Origin: Desulfobacterales bacterium
Lineage (GTDB): Bacteria > Desulfobacterota > Desulfobacteria > Desulfobacterales > Desulfobacteraceae
DNA length: 9,913 bases
Reading direction: 5' to 3'
Assembly (NCBI GenBank): GCA_022361315.1
Contig: JAKSBB010000495.1
Location: forward strand, 1 to 9,913
In this document: in pieces, positions 1-5,888 of the stretch
How positions within the stretch are numbered: position 1 is the first letter of the stretch
How the letters are laid out: each line of letters opens with the position of its first letter
Notes under the pieces: generated by a model
Seen by the model: the letters and a program-made list of their open reading frames with translations, nothing else
The model's database searches: none
Told to the model about the DNA's origin: nothing
Translations under genes and position numbers: made by a program

Positions 1-103
1 CGTCCGAGAGGTTCGGGTCTGCCCGGAGTAGGCCGGGAAGCAGCAGTATGGCGAGTAGAGATATGATGATCTTATGTTGCAGTTTTTTGGTTATAACATT
101 CAT
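1..103 (-). CDS. N-terminus of an exported protein, cut by the window edge
   Basis: An ATG at 103-101 on the minus strand opens a frame that stays open to the window edge (34 codons). It is preceded by a good Shine-Dalgarno sequence (AAGGAG, 5 nt before the ATG). The visible residues form a typical Sec signal peptide: a basic start with several Lys residues in the first 12, a hydrophobic core rich in Ile and Leu at about residues 13-27, then LLRADP, which resembles a signal-peptidase I cleavage site after Ala. No lipobox Cys is seen. The protein is therefore probably periplasmic or outer-membrane. Its family cannot be told from the leader alone. It has its own promoter (extended -10 at 167-175), so it is probably a separate transcription unit from the NlpC gene upstream of it on the same strand. 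Confidence 0.7.
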   Translation of the reverse strand, partial: MNVITKKLQHKIIISLLAILLLPGLLRADPNLSD

Positions 104-166
104 TGCAGCTCCTTCAAGAGATCTGTGGGGGTCAATTGGTATTTCTAAATTAGCAGGTCCATGGGG

Positions 167-175
167 ATTATACCA
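167..175 (-). promoter_or_regulatory. Extended -10 promoter for the exported-protein gene
   Basis: On the minus strand this reads TGGTATAAT, a perfect extended -10 (TG-n-TATAAT). No convincing -35 lies upstream, which is usual for extended -10 promoters. Transcription would start near position 160, giving a leader of about 55-60 nt before the ATG at 103. It is the only notable element in the 121-bp gap between the NlpC gene and the partial gene. No terminator hairpin is visible in that gap. Confidence 0.5.
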
Positions 176-224
176 GTGCAAAGGTTGTAAATTATGAGTT
201 GTATATAAACTTCTTGAATATGGA

Positions 225-740
225 TTATAGAAAGGTTCTGGCCCCTATGTATTGCCGTTTGAAATATGGATTTGATAGTGTTGCCTGCCTTACGTTTTTG
301 CCCCGGCCCGGTGCATGTACAAAGGTTTGTTTTCCCACATAAATGCCCACATGGAAGGCTGTTTTTTTGCCGGGTGCATCAAAAAATACGAGGTCGCCGG
401 GGCGCAGTGCGCTACGGTCGACATGACGGCCTGCATCAAATTGAGCCCTCGCCGTTCTGGGGGGATACACACCGGCTTTTTTGTGTGTGTACACCACCAG
501 CCCGCTGCAGTCAAACCCCTGACCGGGGGAACTGCCACCCCACCGGTATGGGGTTCCCAGGCTGTTGATCGTATGGGTGACCACTGTTCTACGCTGCTGT
601 GAGGTTAACGCCGGCAGATCCTGGATATAGGTCTTCGGGGGAATGTGAGATGTGGGCGGGGCTGGACGCGGGGAGCCGCAACCGGCTGCAAGAAAAACAC
701 AGCACAATACAAACGTGAGAAGACGACTATCGGGGCGCAT
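225..740 (-). CDS. NlpC/P60 family peptidoglycan endopeptidase, lipoprotein
   Basis: 171 residues from the ATG at 740. A TTG one codon earlier is also in frame, but the ATG is preferred. The N-terminus is a lipoprotein signal: a hydrophobic stretch ending in LAAGC, with Cys21 as the lipidated residue. A Pro-rich linker follows (about 22-40), then an NlpC/P60 papain-like domain (about 50-171). The catalytic Cys is Cys78 in FDCSGLV. The His is His130 in HVGIYVG, and the third polar residue is His142 in FVHAP. The YRWGG and RPGDLVFF motifs are typical of the family. Family members cut peptide stems of peptidoglycan, usually the D-Glu to diamino-acid bond. The size fits a Spr/NlpC-like enzyme with no extra substrate-binding domains. 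The gene overlaps the end of the LEA14-like gene by 14 bp, so the two are translationally linked. The SD is weak (AGGA about 13 nt upstream), consistent with coupling. Confidence 0.93.
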   Translation of the reverse strand: MRPDSRLLTFVLCCVFLAAGCGSPRPAPPTSHIPPKTYIQDLPALTSQQRRTVVTHTINSLGTPYRWGGSSPGQGFDCSGLVVYTHKKAGVYPPRTARAQFDAGRHVDRSALRPGDLVFFDAPGKKTAFHVGIYVGKQTFVHAPGRGKNVRQATLSNPYFKRQYIGARTFL

Positions 741-1215
741 CAAAGGTCAGTTTTCCTGTTTTATTTATCCGGATTACCGGATGAAGCGCCCCCACATCCA
801 GCTTTGCCTCCAGGTCATAGGACAGACCGTTCTCCGGTTGATTGCGGATGAGAGAGGTGAACAGGGATATACCGGAAAAGAAGTTGACGCTGCCGTAAAG
901 GGTCACTTCACCTTCTCCGTAGGCATCAATAACAGGCAGAGTATTGGAAACCCCGGTAAGAATCTTATGGTCTTCTATGCTGATCGTATACGCCACCCCC
1001 TGGAGTTCAAGGGGAATCCGGTTGGGGTTGACAATATGGAGTCCGATTTCAAATCTGGGGGCAATGCCGTCACCAGGCAATGCCCTGAATGATGAAACAC
1101 TGACGGTTGGGGATTCGTAACCCTGTGTAAGACTTGCGCAACTGCCGCTCATCAGGGCAGCAGCCAGAATTAGAATCGCCGCCAAAAGCCTGGCGGCAAA
1201 ACGGTTTGGGATCAT
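727..1215 (-). CDS. LEA14/WHy-domain protein, probable lipoprotein
   Basis: 162 residues starting at the ATG at 1215, with an AGGA 8-9 nt upstream. Residues 5-25 form a hydrophobic signal segment ending in LMSGSC, Cys26. Position -3 is Ser rather than Leu, so the lipobox is imperfect and lipidation is probable but not certain. The rest (about 37-160) matches the LEA type 2 / WHy (water stress and hypersensitive response) fold: alternating beta strands, the diagnostic NPN at 63-65 within a strand-turn (HIVNPNRIPLEL), and a second half with EGEVTLYGSVNF. Bacterial members are small envelope beta-sandwich proteins of largely unknown biochemical role, associated with desiccation or stress in some species. 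The gene lies between the flagellar-rod-like gene (37-bp gap) and the NlpC gene (14-bp overlap), which suggests an envelope function with its neighbours. The function itself is not established. Confidence 0.85.
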   Translation of the reverse strand: MIPNRFAARLLAAILILAAALMSGSCASLTQGYESPTVSVSSFRALPGDGIAPRFEIGLHIVNPNRIPLELQGVAYTISIEDHKILTGVSNTLPVIDAYGEGEVTLYGSVNFFSGISLFTSLIRNQPENGLSYDLEAKLDVGALHPVIRINKTGKLTFDAPR

Positions 1216-1251
1216 GGACAGATTTCCTAAGAGGGGAAAACCCCCCTTTTG

Positions 1252-1614
1252 TTATCCGACAATATCCAGGAGTGAGCCGACGGTCTCGTCAAAGGTTTGA
1301 ATGGCTTTAGCATTGGCGTCAAAGCCGTGCTGAGAGGCGATCTGCTGAACTATTTCCTGGGCAATGTCCGTGTTTGACATTTCTTTCAAAGATCCGTCTT
1401 CACTGGTTGGATCTTCCACCAAAGGTCCGGCCTCCTGGGACTGGACAATGACAGTGTCCACCGTGGGACTTTCAGGATTCTCCCCTTCCACATTGTATGC
1501 CCTGCTGGCCTTGAATTCATCTGAGAGGGCATTGGCCACGTTATTCGCACTGACAGACATCTGGCGTGAAAATGCCTGCATGGCTGATACGTTGGTGTTC
1601 ATGGAAATGCTCAT
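1252..1614 (-). CDS. Small flagellar basal-body rod-like protein (FlgC/FlgG-type ends only)
   Basis: 120 residues from the ATG at 1614, chosen because AGGAGG sits 5 nt upstream. A longer in-frame start 9 codons earlier would place that SD inside the gene. Residues 8-40 resemble the N-terminal rod motif of flagellar axial proteins (SANNVAN at 22-28, then FKASRA, compare the family pattern of ANNiAN...f K). Residues 79-120 resemble the Flg_bbr_C helix (EMSNTDIAQEIVQQI, then NAKAIQTFDETVGSLLDIV). The middle is short, acidic and polar. Classical FlgB/FlgC are about 130-150 residues, and FlgG, FlgF and FlgE are longer. No other flagellar gene is nearby, so this is either an orphan rod-like protein or an uncharacterised relative with coiled-coil ends. 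It is the first gene of the minus-strand operon. Family confidence is good; a role in a flagellum is uncertain. Confidence 0.8.
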   Translation of the reverse strand: MSISMNTNVSAMQAFSRQMSVSANNVANALSDEFKASRAYNVEGENPESPTVDTVIVQSQEAGPLVEDPTSEDGSLKEMSNTDIAQEIVQQIASQHGFDANAKAIQTFDETVGSLLDIVG

Positions 1615-1674
1615 CGGGGCCTCCTGATGTTTGCCTGTCACTGGTCCGGGATCATTGGTCCGGCCTGAAGTGTC

Positions 1675-1703
1675 AGTTTAGCAGATAAATATTGCCGGGA
1701 CAA
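1675..1703 (-). promoter_or_regulatory. Candidate promoter of the flagellar-rod-like / LEA14 / NlpC operon
   Basis: On the minus strand, TTGTCC (1703-1698), 17 bp, then TAAACT (1680-1675). Both hexamers match the sigma-70 consensus at 4 of 6 positions with ideal spacing. Transcription would start near 1668, leaving a leader of about 55 nt. The -35 and upstream part of the spacer overlap the left arm of the inverted repeat at 1690-1730, so a protein bound there would block this promoter. Confidence 0.35.
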
Positions 1704-1730
1704 ATTATCCCTTGCCTTTTCCCGGCAATA
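1690..1730. repeat. Perfect 11-bp inverted repeat in a divergent intergenic region
   Basis: The left arm is TATTGCCGGGA (1690-1700) and the right arm is TCCCGGCAATA (1720-1730), exact reverse complements separated by 19 bp. The arm centres are 30 bp apart, close to three helical turns. The repeat lies between the candidate minus-strand promoter (1675-1703) and the plus-strand candidate -35 (1736). There is no T-tract after either arm, so it does not look like an intrinsic terminator. A shared operator bound by a dimeric or tetrameric regulator is the simplest reading; this is inference. Confidence 0.6.
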
Positions 1731-1735
1731 CACGT

Positions 1736-1762
1736 TTAACATGAGTCAAAACCGGATAAAAT
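1736..1762 (+). promoter_or_regulatory. Candidate promoter of the isochorismatase-family gene
   Basis: TTAACA (1736-1741, 5 of 6) and TAAAAT (1757-1762, 5 of 6) are separated by 15 bp, slightly short of optimal. The start would be near 1769. The short leader then holds two copies of TTGGAACCA (1774-1782 and 1790-1798) directly before the ribosome-binding site. Confidence 0.4.
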
Positions 1763-1773
1763 GCAATACGCCG

Positions 1774-1798
1774 TTGGAACCAAAAAATATTGGAACCA
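1774..1798 (+). repeat. Two direct copies of TTGGAACCA in the leader
   Basis: Exact 9-bp copies at 1774-1782 and 1790-1798, with a period of 16 bp. Each is itself a near-palindrome (TTGG-AA-CCA). They lie between the predicted transcription start and the Shine-Dalgarno of the hydrolase gene, where a repressor could act. A chance occurrence in AT-rich sequence is not excluded. Confidence 0.45.
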
Positions 1799-1813
1799 TA
1801 AAGGAAGGAAGCC

Positions 1814-2353
1814 ATGTTTAATACCGATGATACCATTATGTTGCTGGTGGATGTACAGGGGCAGCTCGCCCAGTTGATGCATGAAAAGGAATCGCTGTTC
1901 AAAAGCCTTGAGGCCATGATCCAGGGGATGAAAGCCCTTGGGGTGCCCATTCTTTGGTTGGAGCAGATCCCATCAAAACTGGGAGGGACCACCGAGCGGG
2001 TTGCAGCGCACATGGAAGGTCAGTCTCCCATAGAAAAATTTTCCTTTTCCTGCTGCGGTGAACCCGAGTTTATGAAACAGTTCGACGCAATTGGTCGAAA
2101 ACAGGTGCTGCTTACCGGAATCGAGACCCATATCTGTGTGTTTCAGACCGGTGTGGAGCTCATGGAAAAGGGATGTGAGGTCCAGGTGGTGGCAGACTGT
2201 GTCTCTTCACGGACAAAAGAGAATAAAGAGATCGGACTCAACCGTCTGGCTGCCGAGGGTGCCAGGGTCACCAGTGTTGAAATGGCCTTTTTCGAGCTTC
2301 TGAAGGCGGCTCAGGGGGATGTGTTTAAACAGGTTGTAAAACTGATAAAATAA
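1814..2353 (+). CDS. Isochorismatase-family cysteine hydrolase (YcaC-like)
   Basis: 179 residues; the ATG is preceded by AAGGAAGGA at 5-6 nt. The whole protein is one isochorismatase-like alpha/beta domain. The catalytic triad is visible: Asp13 in LLVDVQ, Lys75 in SPIEKFSFS, and nucleophile Cys108 in GIETHICVFQT, with the family's cis-peptide region at GIET just before it. Members hydrolyse isochorismate, nicotinamide, N-carbamoyl compounds or other amides. The substrate cannot be assigned from sequence alone; overall shape and length resemble the YcaC-like group of unknown substrate. It is a cytoplasmic enzyme with no signal peptide. It is transcribed divergently from the envelope operon and converges on the metalloprotease gene, with only 17 bp between the stop codons and no terminator visible there. 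Confidence 0.93.
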   Translation: MFNTDDTIMLLVDVQGQLAQLMHEKESLFKSLEAMIQGMKALGVPILWLEQIPSKLGGTTERVAAHMEGQSPIEKFSFSCCGEPEFMKQFDAIGRKQVLLTGIETHICVFQTGVELMEKGCEVQVVADCVSSRTKENKEIGLNRLAAEGARVTSVEMAFFELLKAAQGDVFKQVVKLIK

Positions 2354-2370
2354 TAAAGGTCGGTGAGGGG

Positions 2371-3144
2371 TCAGACCGCCAGTTCAAATGTTCTGGTCTC
2401 TTCTTCGGGCAGGTTGCCCACCTGGGTATAGGTGTCGGCAGCCTGCTGACTGTTTGGGCCGAAGGCCTTTGCTTCGGCCTGGGCGGCCTGTTCTTTGGCC
2501 TGGAGCATGGTGAGTTCCGACTGGGCTTTGGCAATCTCTGAAGCGGCATTGGCGGCCACTTTCAGATCCTGGGCAGACGGGTCTCCCGGTGCCAGGGCTG
2601 CCGCCCGGACCTGCCGCATCTTCCGGGCCGTGGCTTCAGGATCCCCGGGTACGGGAGAGGTGTCAATGCCCACTTCCCCGCCAACTGCGTAACTCACACC
2701 ATCCGGACCCCGCTGGTAGGTGAACGACGCTGCCGAAGTTACCAACGAACCACCGGCCGCCATGTGTGCCATTTCATGGGCCCGGACTTCCCGGTCGATC
2801 TGCTGAAGCTGTTCCACCAGCCGGAGTTCTTCTTCCGTAAGTTGCTGTTGGGAAACCTCTGATGCCTGGGAAGATCCTTCCCGTTGATTTTCTTCAGACG
2901 TGTTTTCCTGGGGTTGGGATGATGATTGCCGGGTATCTTCCTGCGCCGATGTCGGTGAACCGCTACCGCTTGATGCCGGTGAACCGCTACCGCTTTCGGT
3001 GTTACCGGCCTGTGAGATCCGGACTTCAACGGCGGATGATTCAGAGGTGTCGAGATCCTTTTGGGTGCCGCTGCCTGAAGATACGCCGCCGGTGTACCCA
3101 TGGGTATGGGGAAAGGGGCTGTATATTCCTGCATCTATATTCAT
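2371..3144 (-). CDS. SprA-related (CJM1_0395-type) putative zinc metalloprotease
   Basis: 257 residues; the ATG at 3144 is preceded by AGAGG at 5 nt. Residues 1-95 are low complexity, rich in Ser, Gly, Gln and Glu, and probably disordered. They contain two 8-residue tandem units (GSGSPASS, GSGSPTSA at about 52-67) encoded by a 24-bp DNA repeat. Residues 100-125 form a short Glu/Gln-rich helix leading into HEMAH (123-127), the HExxH zinc-protease signature, followed by MAAGG. A conserved-looking segment FTYQRGPDGVSYAVGGEVGIDTSPVPGDPEAT follows as separate blocks of beta turns, then an Ala/Gln-rich helix to about 235. This layout (HEmaH followed by GPDG.xYAvGGEV.iD) is the pattern of the SprA-related family of unknown function, common in Desulfobacterota. 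No signal peptide is seen. Family call is strong; proteolytic activity is not demonstrated. Confidence 0.9.
   Translation of the reverse strand: MNIDAGIYSPFPHTHGYTGGVSSGSGTQKDLDTSESSAVEVRISQAGNTESGSGSPASSGSGSPTSAQEDTRQSSSQPQENTSEENQREGSSQASEVSQQQLTEEELRLVEQLQQIDREVRAHEMAHMAAGGSLVTSAASFTYQRGPDGVSYAVGGEVGIDTSPVPGDPEATARKMRQVRAAALAPGDPSAQDLKVAANAASEIAKAQSELTMLQAKEQAAQAEAKAFGPNSQQAADTYTQVGNLPEEETRTFELAV
2948..2995. repeat. 24-bp tandem repeat, two copies, inside the metalloprotease gene
   Basis: Copies at 2948-2971 and 2972-2995 differ at one base (position 5 of the unit). The period of 24 bp keeps the reading frame and adds 8 residues per unit. It lies in the region encoding the disordered Gly/Ser-rich N-terminus. 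Slippage here would lengthen or shorten the linker without breaking the gene. Confidence 0.85.
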
Positions 3145-3176
3145 GAGAACCTCTGAATTTGCTAAAACTAATCTTG

Positions 3177-3205
3177 AGTATAAGCCCTAACTCTCTAATT
3201 TTCAA
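3177..3205 (-). promoter_or_regulatory. Sigma-70 promoter of the metalloprotease gene
   Basis: On the minus strand, TTGAAA (3205-3200), 17 bp, TATACT (3182-3177). Both hexamers match consensus at 5 of 6 with ideal spacing, one of the best promoters in the window. The start would be near 3170, leaving a leader of about 25 nt before the ATG at 3144. Confidence 0.65.
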
Positions 3206-3244
3206 GAAATTAAATTGTAAATTAAGTGGGTTGGTGTTCCTGTC

Positions 3245-3273
3245 TTGACAAGGTGTCGAAATTCGGTTATTTT
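3245..3273 (+). promoter_or_regulatory. Sigma-70 promoter upstream of hisB
   Basis: A perfect -35 TTGACA (3245-3250), a 17-bp spacer and TATTTT (3268-3273, 4 of 6). A second -10-like TATACT sits at 3293-3298 inside a small hairpin-capable sequence (GGGCG 3288-3292 with CGCCC 3301-3305), usable with TTGATG at 3272. Transcription would start near 3280 or 3305, leaving a leader of about 70-95 nt before the hisB ATG at 3374. Confidence 0.55.
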
Positions 3274-3373
3274 GATGGGATTCGTTTGGGCGTATACTTG
3301 CGCCCTTGCGGAGGCAGGTGAGGACACCCGAATGCTTATAGAACAGATTGCTGCCAGTTTCAAGGAAGATCTT

Positions 3374-3961
3374 ATGACCCGACAGTCAAATGTGTCAAGA
3401 CAGACAAAAGAAACCCAGATTGAGATCCGTTTGGATCTGGATGGAACTGGACAAGCTGAAATCGAAACCGGTATTCCGTTTTTTGATCATATGCTGACTG
3501 CTTTTACAGTCCATGGATTTTTTGATCTGAAGATACTGGCCAAAGGGGACCTTGAGGTGGATTTCCATCACACAGTCGAAGATACCGGACTGGTGCTTGG
3601 TCAGGCCATTCAGGAGGCCCTGTCCGGCAAAGAAGGCATCCAGCGGTTCGGTGACAGTTGTGTGCCCATGGACGAAGCGCTCTCCAGGGTGACCATAGAT
3701 TTGTCCAACAGGCCTTACCTGGTTTACAACATCCCGGATGATCTGAAGTCCAGGGGGATGTCTGATGCGTATCTGGCCAAGGAGTTTTTTCAGGCCCTGT
3801 GCGTAAAAGGCGGATTTAACTTGCATATCAATGCCTATTACGGTGTCAATGAGCACCACGTACTTGAATCTGTATTCAAAGCTTTAGGACGGTCCTTGAG
3901 CACCGCTACCCGGCCCAATGAACGGGTATCCGGTGCGCTTTCCAGTAAGGGTAGTCTTTAG
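3374..3961 (+). CDS. hisB: Imidazoleglycerol-phosphate dehydratase (monofunctional HisB)
   Basis: 195 residues, the normal length of monofunctional IGPD. The start is the ATG at 3374, with AAGGA 7 nt upstream and the conserved family beginning (SRQTKETQIEIRLDLDG). The frame is open further upstream, but that extension starts inside the -35 of the predicted promoter. The enzyme removes water from imidazole glycerol phosphate to give imidazole acetol phosphate, the sixth step of histidine synthesis, as a Mn-dependent 24-mer in the cytoplasm. The metal-binding His/Glu motifs are present: FFDHML (His39), HGFFD (His47), DFHHTVEDTG (His65, His66, Glu69) and NEHHVLE (His161, His162, Glu165). The C-terminal SSKGSL matches the usual STKG tail. 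No other his gene is adjacent. It is followed by dnaG after 117 bp that hold a separate promoter. Confidence 0.97.
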   Translation: MTRQSNVSRQTKETQIEIRLDLDGTGQAEIETGIPFFDHMLTAFTVHGFFDLKILAKGDLEVDFHHTVEDTGLVLGQAIQEALSGKEGIQRFGDSCVPMDEALSRVTIDLSNRPYLVYNIPDDLKSRGMSDAYLAKEFFQALCVKGGFNLHINAYYGVNEHHVLESVFKALGRSLSTATRPNERVSGALSSKGSL

Positions 3962-4002
3962 GAAAACGCCCGCTGTAAAGCCGCTTCGCTGTTGCATTAG
4001 AG

Positions 4003-4030
4003 TTGACAGGTTGGTTTCAGTACTTATTTT
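4003..4030 (+). promoter_or_regulatory. Sigma-70 promoter of dnaG-rpoD
   Basis: A perfect TTGACA (4003-4008), 16 bp, then TATTTT (4025-4030, 4 of 6). TTTTAT at 4027-4032 is an alternative -10 with 18 bp spacing. The start would be near 4037, giving a leader of about 40 nt before the dnaG ATG. No terminator is visible between hisB and this promoter, so read-through from hisB is also possible. Confidence 0.55.
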
Positions 4031-4078
4031 ATGGATCTTGCATAACCGCTTGAAATTTTGGAGTCAGCGCCACCCAAA

Positions 4079-5860
4079 ATGTTAATTCCTGAAGAGAAAA
4101 TTTCAGAAATTTTAAACACCTCTGACATCGTGGATGTCGTATCAGAGGCTGTGATCCTTAAAAAATCCGGCAGGAATTTTTTCGGGTTGTGCCCGTTCCA
4201 TGCAGAAAAAACCCCTTCCTTCTCAGTAAATCCCGACAAGCAGATATTCCATTGTTTTGGATGCAGTGCCGGCGGCAATGCCCTTTCCTTTATCATGAAA
4301 TACCACGGGATCTCATTTCCCGAGGCGGTCCGGATGCTGGCCCGGAAATACAACATTGTGGTGGAGACCCGTCAGATGGATCCGGCCAAGCGCCGGGAAG
4401 TCGAGATGAAAGAGTCTTTGTTCAAATTGAATAAAAAGGTTATGGGGCTTTACGGGGATTTGTTTGATAATGCGCCCCAGGGGGAGGAGGCCAGGTCCTA
4501 TCTTCAGCGGCGGGGCATGACACGTGACACCATCAATCAGTTCCGACTGGGGTACTCACCGGATGTCTGGGACACGGTGGTATCCTTTTTCCGGAAAAAC
4601 AAAGTATCAAGAGGCGTCGGTGTGAACTCCGGGCTGATTCTGCCCCGGAAACAGGGCAACGGGTTTTATGACAGATTCCGCAACCGCCTGATGTTCCCGA
4701 TTTTCGACGTAAATATGCAGGTGGCAGGCTTCGGTGGCAGGGTCATGGATGACGGCATGCCCAAATACATGAATTCGCCGGAGACCCCCGTCTACAGCAA
4801 AAGCCGGATTCTCTACGGGCTCCACGCAGCCAAACAGGAGTGCCGTCGCCAGGGTAAGGTGTTCATCGTTGAAGGGTATTTTGATTTTCTTTCTCTGTAT
4901 CAGCACGGGATTAAGAATACAGTGGCAAGTCTTGGTACGGCGCTGACCCAGGAGCATGTCAGAATTCTCAAGGGATACGCCGGTCAGATGATCCTTGTGT
5001 TTGACTCGGATGATGCCGGTATTAATGCGGCCAAACGGAGTATCCAGATTTTTGTAAAAGAGGGGATTGATACCCGGATTCTGGTGCTGCCGGGGAAAAA
5101 CGATCCGGATTCCTATGTGATGTCCCATGGGCCGGAGGCCTTTCTGGCCCTGGCAGAGGATGCCAAGACCGTGATGCAGTTTCTGCTTCAGTTGGCCATG
5201 GATACCTACGGATCTTCGGTGGAGGGTCGGATCAAGGTACTTGATGAAATGAAGCAGTACCTGGCCATGATTCAGGATGCCGCGCTGCGATCTCTGTATG
5301 TCAGGGAACTTGCCGAAACCCTAAATATAGATGAGCGGGCGGTGCTTGAGAAGGTCCGGGATGCCTATGTACGGAAAAACACCAAACCGGCGCCGCTGAT
5401 TCCCCAGGGGGAACCGGAACCAGCCAGTGAGGAACGCCTGGCCTCCGACCGCAGAGAAAAGCAGATTTTAGCCATGATGCTCCATCATCCTGAACTGATT
5501 GATGAAGTGGAGGAAAATGGGGTGATTGAGGCCTTTTATTCAAAGCACCTCCAGCACCTGGCCCGGATCATTATCAGTGCCCCGAGGACCGCGGACGGTT
5601 TTATTACAAACGTCACGGCCAAAGTGGGAGACGACCGGGATCAGGCATTGATTGCATCCATGGCAATGGAAGATTTTTCTGGGACGGAGGATCTAAGGGG
5701 CACGGCCCGTATCCTCATGGACCGGATAATAAAGATTAAAAAGAAAACAGATAAACAAATTCTAAGTAAAATAATACGAGCGGAAAAGGGGTGTAATGCG
5801 GATGTGATGGAACTGTTGAAGCAGAAACAGCAGGAAATCCGGCAATTACACAACCAATAA
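4079..5860 (+). CDS. dnaG: DNA primase DnaG
   Basis: 593 residues from the ATG at 4079. This start matches the conserved family beginning ([10 protein letters not shown], then DIVDVVSE), although an in-frame TTG lies at 4058. DnaG makes the RNA primers for replication. Domains in order: a CHC2 zinc-binding domain with Cys38, His41, Cys59, Cys62 (CPFH...CFGC) at about 1-100; the catalytic core with the TOPRIM motifs EGYFD (Glu265) and DSDDAG (Asp309, Asp311) at about 255-340; and a helical C-terminal helicase-interaction region (about 445-590). All catalytic acidic residues are present and the length is normal. No strong SD is seen: GGAG at 4060-4063 lies 15 nt before the ATG, so translation initiation may be weak, in keeping with the low primase level usual in this operon type. 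Only 28 bp separate it from rpoD, so the two are co-transcribed. Confidence 0.98.
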   Translation: MLIPEEKISEILNTSDIVDVVSEAVILKKSGRNFFGLCPFHAEKTPSFSVNPDKQIFHCFGCSAGGNALSFIMKYHGISFPEAVRMLARKYNIVVETRQMDPAKRREVEMKESLFKLNKKVMGLYGDLFDNAPQGEEARSYLQRRGMTRDTINQFRLGYSPDVWDTVVSFFRKNKVSRGVGVNSGLILPRKQGNGFYDRFRNRLMFPIFDVNMQVAGFGGRVMDDGMPKYMNSPETPVYSKSRILYGLHAAKQECRRQGKVFIVEGYFDFLSLYQHGIKNTVASLGTALTQEHVRILKGYAGQMILVFDSDDAGINAAKRSIQIFVKEGIDTRILVLPGKNDPDSYVMSHGPEAFLALAEDAKTVMQFLLQLAMDTYGSSVEGRIKVLDEMKQYLAMIQDAALRSLYVRELAETLNIDERAVLEKVRDAYVRKNTKPAPLIPQGEPEPASEERLASDRREKQILAMMLHHPELIDEVEENGVIEAFYSKHLQHLARIIISAPRTADGFITNVTAKVGDDRDQALIASMAMEDFSGTEDLRGTARILMDRIIKIKKKTDKQILSKIIRAEKGCNADVMELLKQKQQEIRQLHNQ

Positions 5861-5888
5861 ACCTTTTTTAGCCTTTGGGAGGCATTAC

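Noticed and set aside
1229..1251. G/C-run hairpin (AGGGG...CCCCTTTT) between the rod-like and LEA14-like genes
   Set aside because: The stem is short and imperfect, and in the direction of transcription it is not followed by a T-tract, so an intrinsic terminator is not supported.
1615..1641. Nine-codon upstream extension of the flagellar-rod-like gene
   Set aside because: It would place the AGGAGG ribosome-binding site inside the gene; the ATG at 1614 is optimally spaced from it.
3245..3373. 43-codon upstream extension of hisB that resembles a signal peptide
   Set aside because: Its TTG start is the first codon of a perfect TTGACA -35 element, HisB is cytoplasmic, and the ATG at 3374 has a good SD and matches the family start.
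5861..5870. T-run after dnaG as a possible terminator
   Set aside because: No stem precedes the T-run, and rpoD follows within 28 bp with its own strong SD.
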